DNA of 64,000 bases from Dermatemys mawii (taxonomy: Eukaryota > Chordata > Testudines > Dermatemydidae). The position numbers and the translations under genes were made by a program. The stretch is taken from the NCBI GenBank assembly GCA_007922305.1, contig ML677365.1, forward strand, positions 20,083,363 through 20,147,362. Reading direction: 5' to 3'. Shown here piece by piece: positions 43,871 to 55,800 of the stretch (positions are counted from its first letter, which is position 1; each line of letters begins with the position of its first letter). The notes beneath the pieces are model-generated. The model was not told the origin of the DNA, did not search any database, and saw nothing but the letters and a program-made list of their open reading frames with translations.

Positions 43871-46800
43871 AAGTCATTTTGTTTCACCTCCGTTCCGATC
43901 TCGGTAATGATTGTTGGACTGAAAAGGGTGTGAAAAAAATCTGGGTGGCATATTGCGTACTTGATGGGTCTTCATTTAAAAATCCACGTGCCTTTTGGTG
44001 CTGCTTGTGAAGCACCTTAGTGAAAAGTGACCCGAAACTTCCTGCTTGTACCTTTCAATAGCTTTTGCTTGAGTTGTCTTAGGAGGGAATAATGCTGGCA
44101 TTGTTTCTAGGCGTCGAGATTGCTGATAACCGCTCTTGATGGGACTGTCTTACCTTGAGGAGGGGGACGGGCCCTTTTTGGGCCTTGAGACGAGCAGGCA
44201 TGTGTATAGTTAGTGAACAATAGGCTGAAGGAGGAAAGGACTAAACAAATGGCAGTTTCTCAGGTAGCAAAAGTAGTCTCACATTTTCTTTATTGTATGG
44301 AAATTTGGTCAGCAAAGAAAAAGCTGAGTAACAATGGATTATGCTTTTAAAAAGGCAGGGTAGAACATGTTTCTGGCAACATTTACAATGTTCACATTTG
44401 ACACCTACCCCCTTTTAAGCTAATTGTTCACCACTGCAGAGCAGGCTTGAACAGGGATAATTATAATATCAGATTCACGTTAGACTTTGAAAGGTAAATT
44501 ATTGGATTTTAGTCCTCTCATTAATTAGAGGTGGTATTAAACCAAAGGATATTTTAACTGTGAATAACTAAATTCAGTATGATGAACTGGAGGACACAAA
44601 GAGAATCTTACCTGCAAGCATATCTTAAAGAATCAAACCGGAGCAAATGAAAAAAGACATAAAAAGACCCCATTTAATTTCCAGTGGTCATCAAAGCTGT
44701 GTACGAGTAGACACCAGGTGGTGGAATTCTAGTCTGGTGGGCAAACTCACGAGAGAGTAGCTCCCTGTACAGTGGTATCTATACCGAATAAAGCAGGGTG
44801 GATTTGATTTAAATCATAATTTAAATCACTACTCAGGAAGACTAGATTTAATCATGGATTTCTACATGAAAGTGCATTCTTGTTGGTTGTTAAAACTTTA
44901 ATATTCTTTACAACTCAGAGATAGATGTAGGTTTCATTTTTAGAAGGTACACACTAAACATTTAAGTGATTTATTTTGAATCTTTTCAGATTAGTTTTAC
45001 AGATATGTCAGTAAATGAATGATTATTTAAGTTACCAAAGGTAATTGAAGCAGATATTTGTGAAGTCATTGGGAGGTGAACTATCTCTAATTCAACAGGT
45101 TAATCATTAATATTTGGAAGATTTTCTTGCCATGCTGTATTAGGAGGAGAACATCATCAGACAGACATTTAAATTGTTTTATTTAACTAAAATAACAATG
45201 TTATGTATTCTGGATATTTTTCTTCAAGAGCAAACGTAATAATTTAACAAAACAACCATATTAATTTTTGAATTTAAACATTCAAGTTTTTTAAAATGAG
45301 GTTTGTTTTTGTTTAACAAAAATAGTTAAATGAACTATTTTAAAAAAATTGATTGTCAGGTTAACATGAGGAACTTAAAATATTGGCCTCTGCAGCTAAC
45401 TCAGTCGTCTTCACCTTCATTGTCCTGTTTGTTCATAATCTGGAAAAGAAAAACAAGCTTTCCTGCTTTTTCAGGTCCCAAACGATTTCTCAATTTGGAA
45501 TCAATTAGAATATTTTCTTCCTTTAGACTTTCTGCACTGGCAGAAGAAACTACTGCTGTTTAAAAGTGAGATTATCACTTCAACAGTCTCTGAATGCAAA
45601 TGCTCAAGTGACATCCACAAGTTCACTGTTGTGACTTTGTTTGAAACATCATCAGCAAATATATTTCTTGAATGGGTCACCCTTAGCTCTAAAGTTTATT
45701 ATAGTTGACATTATGGAGGGATGAATGCTGGATGTCAAGTCATAGCCAACTCCTCCTCTTTGGCAGTTAAGGTTTGACCCTAGTACTGAATATTGAGAAT
45801 ATTTGCAAGAAAATGAGTTGGAGATAGTGCTTGATGAATTAATGTTTTTAATGCTTGTAGTTTAACTCTGAAGTCTTTAACTAGGAGGTGCATCAAATGA
45901 GCACTACAAACATATGTTGTTAGCTTGGGACTCTCGTCACTCTTCAAAATTTCTTCTTATCTTGGATACATTAGCAGCATTTTCTGTGACCAAGCTGCAT
46001 ACTAGACCTTAGAATTTTTTTTCACAGTTTTTATAGCTTTTACTGCTGCTACTTGTAAGTATTCTGCTGTGTGTGCATTTCCTGATTATCAATTGTTTCT
46101 GTAAGGAAGACATTCCCTTCTTCTGTTGTCACACAAGCACATACAACAGGATCATTGTGGACATTGCTCCACTCATCAAGACTCAGGTTAACAATTTCAC
46201 CCTCTAGACCTTTTGCACACTGCTCGATTTCTCTTTCATACACTTTATCTGGCAATTTGCCTGCGACATCTGCTCTCTTTGAGTGGATTGTATCCTGGTC
46301 TTAATGACTGAACCATGTTAATGAAATGTGGGTTCTCAATCATACGGAAAGGAGAGTTTGTTGTATAAGCAAACCGGGCAATTTTTTTTTTATCAATTAC
46401 CTCTTTTTTGTAATCTGCTGGTTTTTGTCACAAACTTATCTATGGTTGTTTCTGGATGATGAAGATTTTGTTTTCTTTTTGCTACAGGTGATATACTGTG
46501 GCTATGTGACATACGTGATATGACTGAAACACTATCATTAGCAGATAACTCTGAAACTCTAGAAAATGATGGTGATCTTGAAGGAGGATAGGTTTCAGAA
46601 TCCTGTATGTTGAGGATGGATTCTCCGATACAAAATAAGTCAATGCAGTTATTTAATTATTATTACCATACTGCTCGTTTAATATTTTTCATTGCATTCA
46701 CTGACATTGCTACTTTAAAGATAAAATTGTAAAAGGAAGACTTGCTTATTTCAGATACCTATTTTTTATCACAACTTCATCTAAAATGATAGTACCATAG

Positions 46801-49800
46801 AGTAATAACTATATTATGAGAATTCAAGAATAGTCCAGAAGGAAGACAGGCAGTCCTTAAGAAAGACATGAAATAAAAAAAGTTTACCAACCTGAAGATC
46901 CTGCTCCCATTATAAGTTTTCCGTTCAAGAGAGAGAATGGTATGATAGATCTCAAATCAATGAAGGCTACACTCGGAAAGACCTCAAGACTGCTGGAATA
47001 TGCTGCTCAAGCAGTTTCCCTTTTGTTTCTACTGCCTGTTCCTCCCTTTTCACGTTTATCTCCAGACTTCTCCTTGTCCAGCTCTATTCTGCCCCCAACA
47101 ATCTTCTGTTCATTGAACTTTTTGAAACTTTGCACTTTTACAGAGAGGTAAGGGATTAACTCTGTGTACACAAATTTGCAAAGGGACAATAGGGTTGAGG
47201 GCTGTTATTTCTCACCTCTATGTATTATTTATTTATTTAAAAACTTTTTTTTATGTTAACAATCATGTTATCTCTGGAGACACAAATCCACAGTTTGAGA
47301 ACTGCAAAACTAAGTATTTCTGATGGTGTCTTTTAGACTGAGCAATGAGTTCCATTGGGTAGATAGAAAGATTAACCTAAATCTGTACAGAAGCCCCTGG
47401 AACCTCATAAGATTGGGTCCCTAATCCATGAATTATTGGAACTCATTTACAAAACTTTTCTTAAACATTACATGAATATACTATCTCATACATTATAGCT
47501 CAGAGATACTTCAGCATGGAATAGGGATTACAAATTCTATTTCTATAGTAAGTTTTTTTCCTCAAAAAGCATTTTATCAAAAAAATCCCATTTAAGTAAA
47601 AAAAAAATTAGTGGTTTTTTTTTTTTTTAAAACCACTGATTTTTATCCACCCTGGAATAAAGTGACTAACACATGTCATTGTGAGTTTGGTTTTGCAGGC
47701 CACACCTCCCACCCACAATACAGTAGGTCATTGACTTGTGAATGTGGGATCCAGATTAATGTTGTGTTGTTAAACTCTCTTCTATAGGTATAATGAAATT
47801 GGCCTGTTGGTAAAAGTTGTTTGTTCAGGAAGAGGGAGTTAATTTTTACTTAAGAAAGTAACTTAGATTTGGAGCTAGGAATAGTGATAAACTTGATCTA
47901 AAAATTAAATATAATTATGAATCTATGGTTTACTAAATACACTGGTATAGATGTTTCATTCAAGAGGTTTAACTAGCTTAAAAAACAAGGTCAGAATAAG
48001 CTCAGACTGTCTCAACTAAATAAGATTACAGAAGTGACAAAGAGTCCTGTGGCACCTTAAAGACTAGCTAGAGTATTAGAGCATAAGCTTTCGTGGGCTA
48101 ATACCCACTTCGTCGGATGCATGCAGTGGAAGTATCCGGGGCAGGTATAAATAGGTAGGCAAGAACCAGGTTAAAGAAAACAGAGTGGGTCCAATGAGGC
48201 TGAACCAGCTGTATCTCTAATCAGAGAGGGTGAGGTATTCCTCTAGCAGCTGAACTGGAGGTGTGAACAGCTAACTGCAAGAGCAGTTTCTCTTCTCTTG
48301 CTAACAGCTAACTGCAAGAGCAGTTTATCTTCTCTTGCTTCTTCACCTCCCCTGCCCTGCCTCTTCCCTCCAAGGCCCTGCTCACCTTTTGCTCCTCTAC
48401 CTCCTTCTCCCCAGATTTGGAGGGACTTGTCTGCGGAGCTGAGGCTGGGAGCAGCAGGCACCCGACGCAGGTAGGAGGCAGCTCCAGCTGAGCAGGGTGA
48501 CCAGGTGTCTGTTTTTCAACTGGAACACCCGGTTGAAAAGGGACCCTGACAGCTCCGGTCAGCACTGCTGACTGGGCCATTGACTGTTCAGTTGGTGGTG
48601 ACGCACAATGGGGCTGGCAGTTTCCCTGCTAGCCACCGTACCACGTGGCTCCTGGGAAGCAGCTGGCATGTCAGGTTCCTAGGCTTGAGAGACAGGGTCC
48701 TGTGTGCAGCCCCGCCTGCAGGCGCACTTCTTATTGGCTGGGTCAGGGCAGGGGATAAACTCGTGCGATTCATGAGCACTAAGTAGGTGGCTGTTGAGGA
48801 GTGATGCGTGCCTTTTCTGCTCCTGCCAGCCCTCTTCTCCTTGCTCTCCTTCTGTGCCTGGGCTTGAGCTGCGGCATGTGCCCTCACTGCCCTGCAGTGA
48901 ACTGTGGTGGGTTGCCCTATCGCTGGCACCCAGGAGTTTGAGGTATGTATCCCCATCTGTGAGTGCTGGGAGTAGGGCTGCACCCCCATTCTCCTCACTG
49001 CTCCCCTTCCTGTCCCATCCTTTCCTGCCCCCACACCTTCCCATCCCAGCCCTATATCCCTTACAGTGCTCTCCCACCCACCTCTCCACCTGCCAGATCT
49101 GCCACCCCATGTCCTTCACCCTCCACAGCCCTGCACCCCATTCACCTCCTTACACTGCTGCACTCCCATTATGTCCCTATACACCCCTGTGCCCCCCACA
49201 TCCTCATGCACCTCTAGCCTTCTGCCTCCCTCTGCTTCCTCATCCACCCCACATACCTCCCACACCACCTCCTCTCTCCTTCACTGCCTCCTCTCACCCC
49301 CACCCTGCTCTCATCCTTGGCCTCTTTCCCTCCCCAGCCTCTTTCCTCTACCCCCATCTCCTTCATCTTGTCCCTCCAGCCCACCCTCTTCCTTCCCAGC
49401 TGGGGATTTTTAGGCAGCTCCTGGAAGAGTGGGGTCCTTCTGGGCACCATCATAATCGGAGAGAGAAATAAAAAGGCAATAAAACCAGACAATTAAACTC
49501 AGCCAGCAGCTTGGGGTCTAGGCAGAGCAGCTCCCCCTCAGTTCCAGGCGGCCAGTCTCTGGGCCGTTCGCTCTGGGGTGCAACCTTCACATTGTGTACT
49601 TGAATCACACGTTCCATCTCCCACCTTCAAACTGTTGCAGCTCCTGGCCTTCTCCTGGTGCCTGTTTGGGCCTTGCAGTGAAAATGGGCACGTGAGCGAC
49701 GGTCAGGGACAGCAAGTGACAGAGAGAGGTGGGATGGAGTGAGTGGGGGCGGGGCCTCAGTTAACGTGCAGGGCAAGAGTGTTCAGTTTTCTGAAATTAG

Positions 49801-52800
49801 GAAGTTGGCAGTCCTATGGCAGAGTAGGTGTTGGTGCAGGTGATGACCCAGTACCTCCCCATCTCCTCTGCCCACAGTAACTGGACTTTGAGTGTCTGAT
49901 CAGTAGATCTGACCGGACTCTCTGGTCAAAAACCGGATACCTGGCGACCCTATATAGTGTCTCCACAAGCTAAAACAAACTAGTAGGACTAAATTTGGGC
50001 TTGTCAGCTTTAATTCTTTCTTTCCCACGGCTGCTGATTTGCTGAGCACATAGAATCATAGAATCTCAGGGTTGGAAGGGACCTCAGGAGACCATCTAGT
50101 CTAACCACCTGCTCAAAGCAGGACCAATCCACAATTAAATCATCCAACAAATTTTTTCCCTATATCCCTAAATGGCCCCCTCAAAAATTGAACTCAAAAC
50201 CCTGAGTTTAGCAGGCCAATGCTCAAACCACTGAGCTATCACTCCCCCGAATACTATGTGACTCTGGGTTTCTTTGAAACATTTGTTGATAGTTGGGGTG
50301 TGAGCTACTGTATACTGTAGTATATTCAGTGTCTCTTGGCTCCACACTTAAAGGAAAGCTCTTTTTTATACTCTTCCTACTTTATGCTGTTTTAAAGCCT
50401 TGGGCTTCAGTAATTTTTACCACCTCCTCCTCCTCACACATGCACCTATTTAGTGCTCTTATTTCAAGACTCTAATTTACATAAAAAATGACTAAAATAG
50501 ACTCAAGCTATTATCTCCAGTACAACTTAGGACTGTTGTGTGTTCATATGAATTTTGCAGTGTTACTGTAATTTGTTAGACTGTGTTTTCTATTGTCTAT
50601 TGCAATTCCCTATTTAAGAACACATGAATAAACTGTAGTGAGGACCTAGTATTGGCTTCCTGGTGTCGTATAGGCACTAGGGTAGAGGAAGGGAAATCTG
50701 GGAATTCTAAAGGGCAGAAGGCCTTTTTCTTTCCTCATCATGACAAGCTGTTTTTTTTAAATGACTAACATTTCCTTTTAGTCCATTACATAGGCTGCCT
50801 TTACACTACCAGTCAACAGGCTACCTTCCCCTAAAATATAAAACATGTCTGAGTGAATGCTAAAATCTGGATCCTCAAGGTGGTCAGCCCAGCCTACTTC
50901 TGCCAAAAGCAGAATTGTTTTCCACAAATTTCCATCAGGGGACTAATCCACCTTCTTAAAGGGCCTGAATCTGTGAGGTGCCAAGTATTCTCCACTACCT
51001 TTGACTTCAGTGGAAGTTGAGAGCTCTCAGAACTCTTAGGGTGTACCTTTAGCACCTTGTGGGATTGGGTCCATAGCACTCACTCTAGGGGAGCTATTCT
51101 TGGGAGTCAGCAAAAATTTCCTGTCTTCTAATTTAACCTGATTTCTTCTAGCATCACTCTTCTGTGTGCCACACTAAATATATCTGTCCCAATGTTGCAT
51201 CCTCTTCAGATAATATAAATACTTTCCAGGACTTTCCCACTTACCCAAGCTATGCATATTTTATTTATTTGTTTTCATTTTTCCCCCAGAAGTCAATCTT
51301 TTTCTGCCCCACCCCTCAATCATTGTTTTTGTTTCTATCTAAACTCATTGGAATTTGGCCACATATCTCTGGTATTGAAGTGCCTGGATACAAATGCAGT
51401 ATTCCATAGGTGGACATGTCACCTCTGATCGCCTTCCCAGTGTGTGATGTGATGCTTCTGTACTGTCAGTATTCTACTCTATGGTTATAGAACTAATGTA
51501 TCAATAGAGAATATTGGGGAAAATCTGTGTATAATCAGTTTTGTGATTACTTTAGATAAACAATAACATCAACCACTAACTTTTTGATTTTGTGTCTTAA
51601 GTTATTGTGACCACTGGAAATATTTTCTGCTGTAGAGTGACCCTGATCAGGGTGATTGTTTTGGTTGTTGAACTGTTTCATCATTTCTTTGCAGCAGAAC
51701 TCCCCCCTCCGTATACCGCCATTGCCAGTCCTGATGCCAGTGGTGTTCCTGTAATAAATTGCCGTGTGTGCCAATCACTAATCAATTTGGATGGCAAGCT
51801 TCACCAACATGTTGTTAAGTGCACAGTTTGCAATGAAGCTACGGTAAATGGGCTTTTAGATTTTCCATTGTTGTTGATATGCTCTATTAACTCCTGGTTA
51901 AGTAAAAAGACTGTCAGTATTACTGATCACCTAGCATGTTTATTCAAGGATTATTGACACAAGGTGAGCTCTGTTATCTGTTTAGCAATGAAAATATACA
52001 AAGGCAATAAAGTCTTCAGACTCCTAAGTCTGCTTGTTAAAGGTGAAATGCCTCTTGCTTTCCATCTCTTATTCTTAGCAAGCCGGAATTCAAAGGGTTA
52101 AAAGAGTCAGATAAAGCAGAAGCCACATCCCTAAAGATTTAGGGAGAGATGAGGCAGGCTTTCGGGGAGGGAGTGAGGGAAAAGTGGGGGCAGTATTTCC
52201 AGATCTGACAGAGAAAAAAATCGATGTTTCCGAAGTACTTTAGATGTAAATTAAGGAACATAATGCCTCATCTACCCAGTGGATTACATATGTGTACTTG
52301 GCTGAATATCTGCACTGTTTTGTTAAATAATACTCTAAAACAGGGGTGGACAAACTATGGCCTGCGGGCCACATGTGGCTCACCAGCCATTTTTATCTAG
52401 CCTGCAAAGGGCAGGGGAGCGGTGTCCATGGCTCTGTGCTCCCCGCCCAGGGACCGGGCTGAGCGTGGGGAGCCGCGGGCCTGAGAGCGGCCAGCTGTGC
52501 TGCCCCGCGTTCCCTGCCCGGGGTGCTGGGACGAGCTTGGGGAGCCGCGGGGCCCCGTGCCGGGCTGAGCATGGTAAGCAAGAACAGGGGTGGGTGGGTG
52601 TGGCTTAGGTGGTGGGGTTCCAGAGATGGTGGTTAGGGTGGGTGGGTTTTGGGAGGAGGCAGTCAGGGAACAAAGAGCAGGGGGACTTAGATAGGGGTTG
52701 GGGTTCCTAGGGGTGGTGGTTAGGGTGGGTAGGTCTCGGGAGGGGGAAGTAAGGGAAAATAGAGCAGGGGGACTTAGATAGGGAGTGGGGCCCTGGGGGG

Positions 52801-55800
52801 AAGTTAGAGTTGGGTGGGGGTCTCTGGAGGGGTGATCAGGGGACAAGGAAGCGGGGGGGATGGGTTGGGGGTTCTCTGGGGGGCAGTTGGGGCAGGAAGT
52901 GGGTGGGAGTTAGGGGGTGGGGCCAGTCTGTTTGGGGAGGTACAGCCTTCGCTACTCAGCCCTCCGCACAATTTTGAACCCCATTGTGGCCCTTGGGCCA
53001 AAAAGTTTGCCCACCCCTGCTCTGAAGACTTTAGTTTTAAATAATGTTTAGGAAGTTTTGTGCCATATATATAAACTCCACCCCTTCTCCTCTTATTTAA
53101 AAAAACAAGTTTTCTCAGGTCCTGAAATCTATAGTTTCCCCTTGACATACTTAGAAAAGCAACCAATGGTAAGTATGGATTTCATTATGCTCCCCATATC
53201 CAGGACAGCAGTGTTACTCATTGAGGGACAAATGTGCCTCTTCCCCTTGGGTGGGTGCAGAGCATCATGTTTTCAGCAGAAATAAAACATTTCCATTACA
53301 TTGAGGAAGCAAGATTTTTTTGGATCCTAAGTGGGATTCCCTAACTCAACAGAAATCCCATCCATACACTTTACAGGAGTTTTACTGGGCAGAGAATATT
53401 GAAAAGGCAGTGGAGGGCTACTCTAAATGACATCAATTCTCCCATCTCTTCAAGTCAAGCATTATATCATGGGGTTCGCGTCCCTGTACTGAATTTAACC
53501 CACTCATCCATACATAGAGCTTGTGGCTCACTGACAGCATAGGACTGTTGTGACTCAGGAATCCTAGGTTGATTCCACATTCTCTAGTGGTTACAGACAT
53601 GCCTACTGCCGCTCTGTTCCATCCTTTTCTCTTCCCTTGTCTCAGTCCCTGCCTCCTCATCCAGCCACGCCAGTCTTACCCTACCAATTCTTACCCTAGC
53701 CTGCTCCTCAGTGCCACAGCAACCCCTGGCATCTGGAGGAACAATGTCAAGGAAAGTCTCCATCTGCCCTGCCTTGGAGCATACCCAGTACAGATGGAAT
53801 CTTTGGAGAATTTAGCTGCCAAACTCTACAAGCATGTGTGAGCTGTGTCTTCCAAAGTCTTATACAGTGGAGCCCCGGTATAACGCAAACCCGGATATAG
53901 CGCGATTATACCGTGGCTCTCAAGTCCTTTTTCTCTGTTCCCGGCAGGCATGGGGGCCGTGGCTTCTCTCCCCTGCTGGGCAGTGCGGAGTGTTACCAAA
54001 TGTGCCCATTACTTTGGGGCATGCTCATTTATTCAGGCTACTCTTCTGGAGGGGAGAAGAGGTTCTGTAATTCTGTTAATGTGCTGCTTATGTCACTTGT
54101 GTTCATATGGAGTTCTACTCCTTCCTCTGCAAGTCCCCTTCCAATGGACCTATCCTGCAGGACCTAGATTCCCCAGGCTTGGGTTCCTCCAGCCCTAGAA
54201 CTAGATGAACATGCACACACACACTAACAGAGCAAGTCTGAGCGGACTGGGTCAATCAACACTTTCCAGCTGATCCCCTTATATGTCCCTGTGCTCAGTG
54301 AGCTGGGTTAAATAGCACTTTCAAGCTGGTACCCTTATGTGCTCCTGGTCTCAATGGGCTGAGCTGAGCAGCACTCTCGGCTGCCCGCCCCGTCATGTGC
54401 CCCAAGTTTAACACGTCCCTATCCCACTTTCACAGTAACCAACTCGATGAGCAAACCCCACAGTATTTTTGGGCACTACAGGGATCTTTTAACTTACGTA
54501 AAAGAAGCGTTGCTAAAGAGTAAATGGGGGAAGCTATAGACACAAATGAGTAAAATTCAGAGGACAAGAGAGAAGCAACCAACTTAACCATAAGGGTTAT
54601 TTATTGAATAATAAGGGTAACTACAGAAGGAGGGATAAACAAACATAAGTTACATTTTAAAGGTTAATACCTGAGAGAGAAATCTCACCCACTCCATGAG
54701 GCTTGAACTGGTCAGTGTTCCCAGGTGATGGTGGTAGCTCAGGGTCCTGAGTGCTGGAGACTGGCAGATCCTCTAGCACGATCAGCTAGGTGATGATGGA
54801 GTCCCAGTGGAACTGATGCAGAGTTTGGGTCTAGCATCAGAACACTGACTTGGGCACAGAAAGGGGGTTTTATAGAGGAAAATACAAAGGTTCAAGGGAG
54901 AACAGTAGATTTGTTTATGAGTAAACTGGGGATTTAAGGGTTTTCTTTAAGATAGACAACTTGTGTTCATATGGAGTTCTACTCCTTCCTCTGCAAGTCC
55001 CCTCCCAATGGACCTATCCTGCAGGACCTAGGTTCCCCAGGGCTGGGTTCCTCCAGCCCTAGAACTAGAGATGAACATGCGTGCGCACACACACACACAC
55101 ACTAACAGAGCAAGTCTGAGTAGACTGGGTCAATCAGTCTTGGCTGTGGGAGGTGTTTTCTTCAGGGAGCTCACAATGTAACCAGGTTGCTTCAGTATTT
55201 TGGGATATCAGTCAAAGATCTGTTACTAGAATTGGTCTGATAATTGCTGAGCTGGGTGTGTGCAGGCGAAGGTTCATTAGCATTTGGAGCAGGGATTTCC
55301 AGAATGCAGTGAATCCCTGCTTTTTAGGCCCCAGAGTTCAGTGTGGTTCTCTTTTCTTCATTTTTCATGCTAATTCCTGTCCATCTTCCATGCAAATGCA
55401 GCTAGGGGAGTGGTCTCAGTTCTCCATTGCTTAAGGTAGTCGAGATGTCTTAATCTTGTCATCTTGTCAGGAGGTGTCTCCCAACACCCTTCATTGTTCT
55501 CTGAAAACCTTTTCTCTGATCAGATTTGGTTCAAACAGGGCTAAACAAACATAAGTGGAGGGGTGGGGTGTCTTTCATGAGTCAGACAGGCTGGCTACTG
55601 CGCCCTTATTCCCCCAAAACACAGAGCTGCCTGGTATCAAACTGTGCCCTGGTTCCCAAAAACACAGAGCTGTCTGGTATCAGGAGAGAAGCTGCGGCCG
55701 CCCTGCGAGGGACATTGAACTCCAGACTGCAGGTGAGGGGCAGTGGCTTCTCTCCCCACTGCTTAGCAGGGGAGAGAAGCTGTGGCCCCGCATCTTCCAG

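Larger units (their letters stand above)
53991..55682. mobile_element. Probable solo LTR nested in the pogo-like MITE
   Basis: It begins TGTTACCA and ends TGGTATCA, imperfect inverted TG..CA termini, with GGAG on both sides (53987-53990 and 55683-55686). A 4-bp duplication fits gammaretrovirus-like (ERV1) integration. No coding remnants are visible. It contains a three-unit 56-bp tandem repeat and a 163/177-bp direct repeat. Orientation undetermined. Confidence 0.55.

Noticed and set aside
48794..49471. 225-codon proline-rich ORF
   Set aside because: Low-complexity translation of a C-rich transposon interior (CCTCCC-type runs); no domain and no splice context.
50187..50247. A functional tRNA gene on the minus strand
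   Set aside because: A and B boxes are present but no cloverleaf is kept and it is fused to a CR1 tail, so it is a SINE.
54096..55136. Idea that the direct repeat pair is the two LTRs of a short retrotransposon
   Set aside because: No primer-binding site or purine tract at the borders and no matching duplication outside; the larger TGTTACCA...TGGTATCA unit with GGAG explains the locus better.
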